Below, piece after piece: positions 1 through 6,227 of a stretch of DNA of 6,943 nucleotides; position 1 is the first letter of the stretch; the number at the start of each line of letters is the position of its first letter. This DNA comes from Crocinitomicaceae bacterium (lineage in GTDB: Bacteria > Bacteroidota > Bacteroidia > Flavobacteriales_D > Crocinitomicaceae), in NCBI GenBank assembly GCA_003512365.1, contig DORI01000278.1:1-6943 (forward strand), read 5' to 3'. Position numbers and translations under genes: made by a program. The notes beneath the pieces were generated by a model. That model was not told the DNA's origin. It saw nothing but the letters and a program-made list of their open reading frames with translations, and did no database searches.

Positions 1-1176
1 ATGGTAATGTTTGTTTGGTCCCATTGTGTAAATGAAAAACGCGGGAACTCCTGCCTCTGTAAAAAAATAATGATCCGAATTTGCCGCTGTTCCTCTAGGT
101 TTTACAGTAGAAACGGAATTCAATTTCTTGTTCAGTTTTACAAGTCGCTGAAATTCTTTTGGGAACAGAGTAGCATTAACCGCAGTTATACCTTCTTCCC
201 CACTTCCCATTATATCTAAGTTCAATTGAAATCGAATATCCGTTAAAGGAACCGGCGGATGTTTCACCATGAAAGCAGAGCCTAACAAACCAACCTCTTC
301 ACCTGCAAAAGCCACAAATAATACATTATATTTTCTTTTCTTTTTTTCCTTCAATCGCAAGGCGAGTTCCACTAGCATAGCGGTACCGCTAGCATTGTCG
401 TTTGCACCAGGAAAATAACACGCTGACCCCATTCTACCCAAGTGGTCGTAATGCGCACTCACTAAAAGAGTCTTTTTTGTTGACTTGGTTGCCGGAAGAT
501 ACCCCATCACGTTACGAGCTTGGTGATGCTGGATAAATAGATTTTTTACTGCCAAATTCACTGAAGTAGGATTCTCATAAAGCGAATCTTGAAGTTGCAA
601 ATAAGCAAATTTCTGTTGATTTTGGCTAACAGACCAGGTGAATTTCTCATTTACTAATTCAATCAGCGGACGGTAATTTGCAATTTGTTGAAGCTGCTTT
701 CTAACAATTTTCAAGGAATCTCCTTTATACTTTGTTGAATTTACCACTACCACACATTCCGAAGGAAGTGTTTCAATATACCTCGTTAGTTTGACATAAT
801 CTTGGAAAACTTCTTCTCTTGAAAGTTCTTTAGTTTTAAAATTACCAAAAGCTGAACCCGAAGATGGATGAACGATAAATCCTTTTCCGGGTTGGATTTC
901 TGAAGTGCCAATTGTTAAACGACAAGAATCGGGAAATGAATTAACCGAAAATTTAAAGACTTGGTCATAGGTTCCATTTATCGGACTAAGACCAATAATT
1001 CGAAATGTTTTTTCAATGAATGTCGCTGCCTTCGCTTCTCCTTCGTTTACATAACCTCTTCCGTGTAAACCAGGCGAGCACAAGGAATCAGTAAAAAGCA
1101 ACACTTCCTTTCGCTGAGCATTGAGCCCAAAACAAACAAAAAATATGAATAAACTAGTTATCCAGCGTGTCTGCAT
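1..1176 (-). CDS. Secreted M28-family zinc metallopeptidase (partial, C-terminus beyond the left edge)
   Basis: The reading frame is open from an ATG at 1176-1174 to base 1, giving 392 codons with no stop. Residues 1-20 look like a signal peptide: Arg4, then a hydrophobic run ending LNA before Gln21, so the product is probably exported to the periplasm or outside. The M28 aminopeptidase zinc site can be read in order: SAHYDH with His242 and Asp244, GANDNASG with Asp260 as bridging ligand, AGEE with Glu293 (catalytic) and Glu294 (ligand), NLDIMG with Asp321, and NKHYH, whose last His392 is the expected final ligand and the last residue in view. Family members hydrolyse N-terminal residues or dipeptides from peptides; the substrate here is unknown. 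Residues 22-220 precede the catalytic core and I do not recognise a separate domain there. The start lies inside the 3' end of the upstream acidic-protein gene (23-bp overlap), which suggests co-transcription. No in-frame ATG close by is a better start. Only the tail beyond the zinc site is missing. Confidence 0.9.
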   Translation of the reverse strand, partial: MQTRWITSLFIFFVCFGLNAQRKEVLLFTDSLCSPGLHGRGYVNEGEAKAATFIEKTFRIIGLSPINGTYDQVFKFSVNSFPDSCRLTIGTSEIQPGKGFIVHPSSGSAFGNFKTKELSREEVFQDYVKLTRYIETLPSECVVVVNSTKYKGDSLKIVRKQLQQIANYRPLIELVNEKFTWSVSQNQQKFAYLQLQDSLYENPTSVNLAVKNLFIQHHQARNVMGYLPATKSTKKTLLVSAHYDHLGRMGSACYFPGANDNASGTAMLVELALRLKEKKKRKYNVLFVAFAGEEVGLLGSAFMVKHPPVPLTDIRFQLNLDIMGSGEEGITAVNATLFPKEFQRLVKLNKKLNSVSTVKPRGTAANSDHYFFTEAGVPAFFIYTMGPNKHYH

Positions 1177-2107
1177 GACGCTGACATATGCGGTGAACAA
1201 AATCCTCAACAACGTCATTGTCCATTTCCCAATGAAATTCATCGGCATAGGAAGAAAGGATGATTCTCGCTTCAGACATTGTGGGCGTTGATTCCAAGGA
1301 TTTAACAGCTTTTGCAAAAGCATCGCTTGATCCATCAAACAGAGAATTAATAAATAATAATTTATCGTTCAGTGTAAAAGACCCAATAAGCGTTTCTAAT
1401 TTTTCAATATGTGATTTAGCTGCTATCGCATTTTCCAGGTTTTTGAACTCCAGGGGTTTTCCTGATAAATTAAGCGAGTGGCCTGTTTGGTCATCAACTT
1501 TACTAAGGTTAAATTCGGTTGATGAAAGAGATAATTCTGTAACCTCTTCCTGCGCTGTTGGTGGTTCCTCCGTTAATTCTGATGCCGATTCTTCCAATTC
1601 TTCTTCCTCGTTTGAATTGGCGTCTAAGTCAAGAGGGGTGATTTCTATATGTTCTGATTCAGCTTCTGAAGTATTCGATTCATCTTGTTCAAGTGGCAAT
1701 TCAAACATTGAGTCTGATTCAATCGGTTTTTCTACTACGGTGTCTATGACAAGCTCACGAGGATTCGGTGTGTAATCGACGATTGAGGCATCAGCATCTT
1801 CAGTAGCTAAATCCTCATCTGAACTAACTTCTATTATTAATTCTTCTTCCGTTGGATCTAAATCAAAATCAATTGGTTTTTCAATCTCCGTATTATTTTC
1901 ATTGGAAAAAGAATCTAGCACTAAATCAATTGGCGTGTGAATTCGCTCAGGAAAAACCTGTTGTTCGTACAATTTATAACGCACCACTAAAAGTCTTTCG
2001 TGCACCTCACGTGCGGTTTGTACTAATTCGTCCATTTCTACACTTGAAACAGCTCCGTTTTCGATTTTTGTAATGCCTTGTTCAAGCTTGTTCACTAAGG
2101 ATTTCAT
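1154..2107 (-). CDS. Acidic protein of unknown function with conserved-looking ends and a disordered Asp/Glu-rich middle
   Basis: This is a 317-residue protein with no signal peptide or membrane segment, so probably cytoplasmic. It has three parts. Residues 1-50 are predicted helical (KLEQGITKIENG, then TAREVHERLLVVRYKLYEQQ) and could form a coiled coil. Residues 55-205 are very rich in Asp, Glu, Ser and Thr with almost no Lys or Arg, and carry loosely repeated Pro-hydrophobic-acidic units (TPIDLVLD, KPIDFDLD, NPRELVID, TPLDLD); this part is almost surely disordered. Residues 218-317 look folded and helical, around the core LNDKLLFINSLFDG (246-259) and the motif FHWEMDNDVVEDFVHR (291-306). 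From memory, similar two-ended proteins with a variable acidic linker occur widely in Bacteroidota as conserved hypotheticals; I know no function. The ATG at 2107 follows an A-rich stretch without a clear Shine-Dalgarno site. The gene is first in a leftward unit with the M28 peptidase. A real gene is likely because the end regions have non-random, amphipathic composition; the serine-rich opposite-strand frame is its shadow. Confidence 0.85.
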   Translation of the reverse strand: MKSLVNKLEQGITKIENGAVSSVEMDELVQTAREVHERLLVVRYKLYEQQVFPERIHTPIDLVLDSFSNENNTEIEKPIDFDLDPTEEELIIEVSSDEDLATEDADASIVDYTPNPRELVIDTVVEKPIESDSMFELPLEQDESNTSEAESEHIEITPLDLDANSNEEEELEESASELTEEPPTAQEEVTELSLSSTEFNLSKVDDQTGHSLNLSGKPLEFKNLENAIAAKSHIEKLETLIGSFTLNDKLLFINSLFDGSSDAFAKAVKSLESTPTMSEARIILSSYADEFHWEMDNDVVEDFVHRICQRHADTLDN

Positions 2108-2147
2108 ACCGTAATTTTTTCAACAAAAGTTAGTAAGATGTTAACCA

Positions 2148-2173
2148 GTAGTTTGAATAACCAAATAAACTAC
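2148..2173. repeat. Short inverted repeat in the divergent spacer
   Basis: Perfect 7-bp arms, GTAGTTT at 2148-2154 and AAACTAC at 2167-2173, flank a 12-nt AT-rich loop. A G-T wobble could extend the stem by one pair. It lies between the two divergent start codons and just downstream of the proposed leftward promoter, so it could be an operator or a weak 5'-leader hairpin. In AT-rich DNA such a repeat can arise by chance, and no second copy was seen in the window. Confidence 0.3.
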
Positions 2174-2186
2174 CGATTTTCGAATT

Positions 2187-2238
2187 CAAATTTAGAAAAC
2201 TAGAGAACAGTGCAAGCAAGTTTTTCTTTTTTTTCTTC
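2187..2238 (-). promoter_or_regulatory. Candidate Bacteroidota-type promoter for the leftward unit, with upstream A-tract
   Basis: Read on the minus strand, TAAATTTG (plus-strand 2187-2194) matches the Bacteroidota -7 consensus TAnnTTTG in full. A TTG (2213-2215) lies 18 nt upstream of it, close to the usual -33 spacing; a second TTG sits at 2217-2219. Immediately further upstream, 2221-2238 is almost pure T on the plus strand, that is an A-tract on the minus strand, which would resemble an UP element. Transcription would start near 2180 and give a leader of about 70 nt before the ATG at 2107. This is a consensus match by eye only. Confidence 0.45.
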
Positions 2239-2266
2239 ATAATGAATGTTAACAACCTAATTAGTT

Positions 2267-2842
2267 ATGTTTCTAGAACAATTTCCAAGCGAAGTGCGAC
2301 AAAATGGATGGATTGAAGTGATTTGTGGCTCTATGTTTTCCGGGAAAACAGAAGAATTAATCCGCCGTATCCGCAGAGCAGAATTTGCAAATCAGTCGCT
2401 GATAATGATCAAGCCGGAAATAGACAATCGGTATAGTAAAGATAAAGTCGTCAGTCATCAAGGAACCGCCTACCAAGCAATCCTCGTTAAAAAATCAAGT
2501 GAGATTTTAGCGCGTTGGAACAAAGAACTCGTCGTTGCTATTGACGAAGCGCAATTTTTCGACGATGAACTCATTGAAGTATGTAATCAACTGGCTAATC
2601 AAGGAGTTCGCGTAATTCTTGCTGGATTAGATATGGATTTTCAGGGGGTTCCCTTTGGACCTATGCCAAAACTTTTAGCTGCAGCAGAATATGTTTCAAA
2701 AGTTCACGCCATTTGCGTTTCTTGTGGTAACTTAGCTCAGTTTTCGCATCGAACAGTAGAGGATTCTGGGCAAGTTTTGGTTGGAGCAGTAGATAAATAC
2801 AGACCTTTATGTCGTTCGTGCTATTGTAAAGCAACACGTTGA
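2267..2842 (+). CDS. tdk: Thymidine kinase (TK1-like, type II)
   Basis: The enzyme phosphorylates thymidine to dTMP with ATP in the cytoplasm, the salvage route to dTTP. The 191-residue length is normal for bacterial TK1-like kinases. The motifs are all visible: P-loop GSMFSGKT at 21-28, the Walker B/catalytic segment AIDEAQFF at 91-98 with Glu94 as the expected base, the LDMDFQG loop at 121-127, and FGPMP at 130-134. The zinc-binding lasso has its four cysteines, Cys150 and Cys153 (CVSC), Cys182 and Cys185 (CRSC), with the thymidine-contacting region around DKY (176-178). The N-terminal MFLEQFP and the WIEVICGSMFSGKTEELIRR segment are typical of the Bacteroidota form. The chosen ATG is the only sensible start: the in-frame ATG at 2246 is followed within four codons by a TAA. 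There is no Shine-Dalgarno site. It is first in the rightward gene run, and its TGA overlaps the start of the murF-alr gene. Confidence 0.96.
   Translation: MFLEQFPSEVRQNGWIEVICGSMFSGKTEELIRRIRRAEFANQSLIMIKPEIDNRYSKDKVVSHQGTAYQAILVKKSSEILARWNKELVVAIDEAQFFDDELIEVCNQLANQGVRVILAGLDMDFQGVPFGPMPKLLAAAEYVSKVHAICVSCGNLAQFSHRTVEDSGQVLVGAVDKYRPLCRSCYCKATR
2839..2842 (+). promoter_or_regulatory. TTGA start/stop overlap coupling tdk to murF-alr
   Basis: The tdk TGA stop (2840-2842) overlaps a TTG (2839-2841) that opens the next gene. This TTG is the best available start: in that frame a TAA lies just upstream at 2827-2829, and the first in-frame ATG is not reached until codon 154, well inside the MurF P-loop domain. 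The arrangement is the TTG version of the common ATGA coupling and suggests that ribosomes ending tdk re-initiate here. Confidence 0.75.
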
Positions 2843-5124
2843 AATTAAATTTAACTTTTACTGAGTTTTTCAGCCGCGTTAATGGGCTTAAGGTTGTCGG
2901 TTCATCTTCCTCAATTGTGGATGAAGTTGTTTACGATTCCCGCAAAATCTCAAGTGCTACCAATCAAGTGTTTTTTGCATTGAAAGGAGATTTTCGAGAT
3001 GGGCACGAGTTCGTTGAGAAGGCTTACGATCAAGGTGTACGTTTATTTGTGATTGAAAAGCTAGTAGAAACAAAACTAGATGCATGCTATATTCTTGTTG
3101 CCGATTGCTTAAAATCCCTTCAACATTTAGCAAAAATACACCGTCAAACATTCACCATTCCCGTAGTTGCCATAACCGGAAGCACAGGTAAAACGACAGT
3201 TAAAGAATGGATTTATCATTTAGTGAAGGGTCAAGTGCATGTAACACGAAGCCCGAAAAGTTATAATTCTCAATTGGGAGTGGCATTGTCCTTACTCATG
3301 ATAAATGAAGAAACAGAATTCGCACTAATTGAAGCAGGAATATCAGAACCAGGTGAGATGAGTGCATTAGCAGAAATGATACAACCTACAATTGGAATAC
3401 TTACCAATGTTGGATCGGCTCATGCTGAGAATTTCGAGAATCACGCACAACTTGTTTCAGAGAAACTTGCCTTGTTCACAAACGTAAAATCACTTTACAC
3501 TTTGGACGATTACAGTGAAGTTGCTCTTCCTTATAAAAACTTAGTGGTCATTGCCGAAAAAAGCATGGAAAAGTACATTGAACTTATTCCCTTCCAAGAC
3601 AAGGCAAGTAAACGCTCTGCCATGCTGGCAATAGGTTTCGTTGAACGATATTTTCGCCTAGATGTCGAAAAAATTAAATCTTTACCTCGCTTGGCCTTGC
3701 GACTGGAAACTTTCGAAGGGATAGATAATTCTCTGATTATTAACGACTCCTACAATCTTGATCTCGATTCTTTGAAAATTGCATTGGAATACCAATTAAG
3801 TATTTCGCAGGGAAGAAAAAGGGTGGCATTAGTTGGCGTACATTCAGATGATCAAGCTGTAATGAATCGTGTCTTTGAGGTAATCAATCAATTTCAACCT
3901 ATTGATGCCCATGTGTATAGCGGAGAAATCAACCTCTCAACCATTCAATTGAAAGATTCAGTGATTTTGCTAAAAGGACAGCGTGTTAAACACATGGAAA
4001 AACTCGCACAAAAACTAAAATTAAAACATCACAAAACGCAATTGGCATTTAATATGAGTGCCGTACGGCATAATCTGAGTGTTTTTAAAAGTAAGTTAAT
4101 GCCATCAACTAAGATTCTGTGTATGGTAAAGGCACAATCTTACGGAGTTGGACTTGAAAAAATGGGGAGTTTTTTAGAAAAATGTGGTGCGGATTATCTT
4201 GGAGTGGCCTATTCAGACGAGGGTGTAGAACTAAGAAAAGCGGGAATAAAATTGCCCATTTTGGTAATGAACCCTGAGGAAGACGGTTACGAAAACTGTG
4301 TGGCTTATAATCTAGAGCCCGCCGTATATTCTCAAGAACAATTGGAAGAGTTAATTTCAGAACTCATTTACCTTGGCGCCGAGCACATGCCCATACATCT
4401 TAAAATCGATACGGGTATGCACAGACTGGGAATCCAGCCTGAGGAGTTGTCTGAGGTTTTAGAAGTGATTCAAGCGCAACCAGAGGTACAATTAAAAGGT
4501 GTTTATTCTCATTTAGCAGCTGCAGATTATCCATCCAATAAACTATTTACAACGCAACAAATCGAATTATTCAAGTCGTGCATTCACCAAATCCAATTAC
4601 ACAACAGGGAAGTTATTTTTCATTTATGTAATTCAGAAGGCGCCTTGCATTTTCCATCTGCCCATTTCGATATGATTCGTGTAGGAATTGGGTTGTATGG
4701 GATAAGTAACGAACCAGATATTTCCGTACAATTGAAACCTGTTATAGAATGGAAAAGTGTTGTTTCTCAAGTAAAAGAAATACCGGCAGGAGAATCAGTG
4801 GGTTACGGAAGAAGTTATTTGGCTGAAAAAAACACGGTTATTGCCATTGTTCCGGTAGGTTATGCGGATGGATTTCGACGCAACTTAAGTATTGGAAAAG
4901 GTGCAGTGTATATTAAAGGAAAGCGTTGTGAAACCGTTGGACGCGTTTGTATGGATATGATAATGGTTAATACCACAGGTTTGCAGGTAAAAGAAGGAGA
5001 TGAAGTAGAAATTATTGGCGAACATCAGAAAATTGAACAATTAGCTCAAGCAATGGACACGATTCCTTATGAAGTGCTGACAAGTCTTTCTAAACGCGTA
5101 TATCGAACCTATTTTGAAGAATAA
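2839..5124 (+). CDS. murF-alr: Bifunctional UDP-MurNAc-tripeptide:D-Ala-D-Ala ligase / alanine racemase (MurF-Alr fusion)
   Basis: A cytoplasmic 761-residue fusion for peptidoglycan synthesis. The MurF half (about 1-395) adds D-Ala-D-Ala to UDP-MurNAc-tripeptide; the Alr half (about 398-761) is a PLP enzyme converting L- to D-alanine. MurF signs: substrate-domain VVYDSRK (30-36), P-loop TGSTGKTT (113-120), Glu165 in EAG, LTNVGSAH (188-195), Lys209 at the usual carbamylated-lysine position, NDSYN (302-306), and LLKGQR (377-382). Alr signs: PLP lysine Lys431 in VKAQSYG, DTGMHRLG with Arg529, His558, NSEG (598-601), IRVGIGLYG with Arg614, catalytic Tyr656 in VGYGRSY, and VCMDM with Met705. Such fusions are characteristic of Bacteroidota, where as I recall they are about 815-830 residues. 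The shortfall lies in the MurF half: one gap in the central domain before IPFQDKAS (250-257), another in the C-terminal domain after LVGVHSDD (331-338), where the usual GDM/SDI-type motif is missing. The core ATP-site residues remain, so activity is likely but less certain than for Alr. Confidence 0.93.
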   Translation: MKLNLTFTEFFSRVNGLKVVGSSSSIVDEVVYDSRKISSATNQVFFALKGDFRDGHEFVEKAYDQGVRLFVIEKLVETKLDACYILVADCLKSLQHLAKIHRQTFTIPVVAITGSTGKTTVKEWIYHLVKGQVHVTRSPKSYNSQLGVALSLLMINEETEFALIEAGISEPGEMSALAEMIQPTIGILTNVGSAHAENFENHAQLVSEKLALFTNVKSLYTLDDYSEVALPYKNLVVIAEKSMEKYIELIPFQDKASKRSAMLAIGFVERYFRLDVEKIKSLPRLALRLETFEGIDNSLIINDSYNLDLDSLKIALEYQLSISQGRKRVALVGVHSDDQAVMNRVFEVINQFQPIDAHVYSGEINLSTIQLKDSVILLKGQRVKHMEKLAQKLKLKHHKTQLAFNMSAVRHNLSVFKSKLMPSTKILCMVKAQSYGVGLEKMGSFLEKCGADYLGVAYSDEGVELRKAGIKLPILVMNPEEDGYENCVAYNLEPAVYSQEQLEELISELIYLGAEHMPIHLKIDTGMHRLGIQPEELSEVLEVIQAQPEVQLKGVYSHLAAADYPSNKLFTTQQIELFKSCIHQIQLHNREVIFHLCNSEGALHFPSAHFDMIRVGIGLYGISNEPDISVQLKPVIEWKSVVSQVKEIPAGESVGYGRSYLAEKNTVIAIVPVGYADGFRRNLSIGKGAVYIKGKRCETVGRVCMDMIMVNTTGLQVKEGDEVEIIGEHQKIEQLAQAMDTIPYEVLTSLSKRVYRTYFEE

Positions 5125-5149
5125 CGTATATAAATAAAAATTAAAAAGA
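5125..5149 (+). promoter_or_regulatory. A-rich translation-initiation leader before the barrel gene
   Basis: The 25 nt between the murF-alr stop and the next ATG are almost entirely A and T, with an A-rich stretch directly before the start. I see no hairpin or T-run terminator and no convincing TAnnTTTG promoter. A-rich leaders in place of Shine-Dalgarno sites are usual in Flavobacteriia, so this most likely serves translation of the downstream gene in a shared transcript. Confidence 0.4.
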
Positions 5150-6223
5150 ATGAAAAATTTAGTAACCCTTATGTTTTGTCTTGTGACCTTTTCTTTTCTG
5201 GCACAAACAAATTCGAAAGATTCAATTTATGTCATTAAAAAAGCGAACGGTGTTGAACTGATCGGAAAGCTTATAAGTGATGACGGACGGGAGGTTCTCT
5301 TAATGACAGAGAAAATGGGTAAAGTGTACATTTCGAAGTCTGATATAATATCCATGAAATTAATTGAGGAAGGAGATGTGGTTAATGGTGAATATATTGA
5401 GGAAGGACCTTTTACCACACGCTATTCTTTTACGACAAATGCTTTTCCGGTCAAGCAAGGAGAAAATTACGCCATGATTAATCTATATGGTCCTGAAGTT
5501 CATTTTGCCGTAACGGATAGATTGAATTTAGGGGTTATGACAACTTGGACTGGAAGTCCATTTGCATTGGCAGGAAAATATACATTCGCTACTAATAATA
5601 AATTATTAAATTTTTCAATTGGCGGAATAGCGGGAAGTTCAGGATTCTTAAATAGCTTCAAAGGGTATGGCGGACTAGGTTTTGGAATTGGAACGTTTGG
5701 TACACGCAAATTGAACGCATCCATTGGTTTGGGTTATTCTTATTTTTCGAGTCTCGGAGGAAAAGAACTTATTAAAACTGGAACATACTACACGGACGTT
5801 AATAATCCAAATTACTATAACTACAATTACGAAAATGTTCGCCCAGGACATACTGGAGGCTTGGCAATTTCAGCAGGCGGTTTTGCAAAAATTGGAAAGA
5901 AAACAGGATTTGTAATGGATTTTTTATACCTGAATATGACGAATAAAACAATCGAAAATAACTTTGTTTACAGTAATACTACCATTGTTGATCAATTTGG
6001 AAATTCATATCCTGAGTATGTTGAAGTAACAAAAAACGAAAATCAATCCTACGCAACCCATGTACTCATCGTAATGCCTGGAATTAGGGTGCAAGGAAAA
6101 GAAAATTCTGCCTTTCAATTCAATTTATCGGGTGTATCGCTTCGCTTTTCAAATCCCGATGCTTTCTTTAATGGAAATCTCACCTTCCCACTTCCATCTT
6201 TTAGCTGGTTTTATAAGTTTTAA
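5150..6223 (+). CDS. Predicted outer-membrane beta-barrel protein with an N-terminal periplasmic domain, function unknown
   Basis: The 357-residue product starts with a signal peptide: Lys2, a hydrophobic core, and likely cleavage after Ala18 (SFLA before QTNS). Cys10 lies inside the hydrophobic core, so it is not a lipobox. Residues 24-72 form a small beta-rich unit (GVELIGKLISDDGREVLL, then KMGKVYISKSDIISMKLI) of a kind I recall from other Bacteroidota exported proteins, possibly an SH3- or Sm-like fold. From about residue 88 the sequence alternates Gly/aromatic-rich amphipathic strands with polar turns (YGPEVHFAVTDRLNLGVMTTW, glycine-rich GYGGLGFGIGTFG at 172-184), and the last residue is Phe357 in WFYKF, the usual barrel-assembly signal. 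A Tyr/Asn-rich loop at 219-227 (NPNYYNYNY) is probably surface-exposed. No plug or TonB box is seen, so it is not a TonB-dependent receptor. Its role (pore, transport, structural) cannot be told. It is 25 nt downstream of murF-alr and 4 nt upstream of the helix-turn-helix gene. Confidence 0.85.
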   Translation: MKNLVTLMFCLVTFSFLAQTNSKDSIYVIKKANGVELIGKLISDDGREVLLMTEKMGKVYISKSDIISMKLIEEGDVVNGEYIEEGPFTTRYSFTTNAFPVKQGENYAMINLYGPEVHFAVTDRLNLGVMTTWTGSPFALAGKYTFATNNKLLNFSIGGIAGSSGFLNSFKGYGGLGFGIGTFGTRKLNASIGLGYSYFSSLGGKELIKTGTYYTDVNNPNYYNYNYENVRPGHTGGLAISAGGFAKIGKKTGFVMDFLYLNMTNKTIENNFVYSNTTIVDQFGNSYPEYVEVTKNENQSYATHVLIVMPGIRVQGKENSAFQFNLSGVSLRFSNPDAFFNGNLTFPLPSFSWFYKF

Positions 6224-6227
6224 CTGA

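Noticed and set aside
1..219. A 72-codon open frame on the plus strand at the left edge.
   Set aside because: It lies entirely opposite the zinc-site part of the M28 peptidase, whose motifs are clear; the plus-strand translation shows no protein-like pattern.
1260..1775. A 171-codon open frame on the plus strand opposite the acidic-protein gene, rich in Ser.
   Set aside because: Its composition is what the antisense of Glu/Asp/Ser codons produces, it has no recognisable domain or leader, and the opposite strand carries a gene with sensible head and tail regions.
2149..2155. TAGTTTG as a possible -7 element for tdk.
   Set aside because: It has a one-base-short spacer compared with TAnnTTTG and no TTG at a suitable distance upstream; it also forms part of the inverted repeat.
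2221..2238. The T-rich tract before tdk as a rho-independent terminator for rightward transcription.
   Set aside because: No stable GC-containing stem precedes it, and no rightward gene lies upstream in the window to be terminated.
2839..5124. The possibility that the MurF and Alr parts are two genes joined by a sequencing error.
   Set aside because: The frame is continuous across the junction near residue 396, and this fusion is a known arrangement in Bacteroidota.
5150..6223. The barrel protein as a TonB-dependent receptor or SusC/SusD-type protein.
   Set aside because: It is far too short, has no plug domain or TonB box, and no SusD-like neighbour is present.
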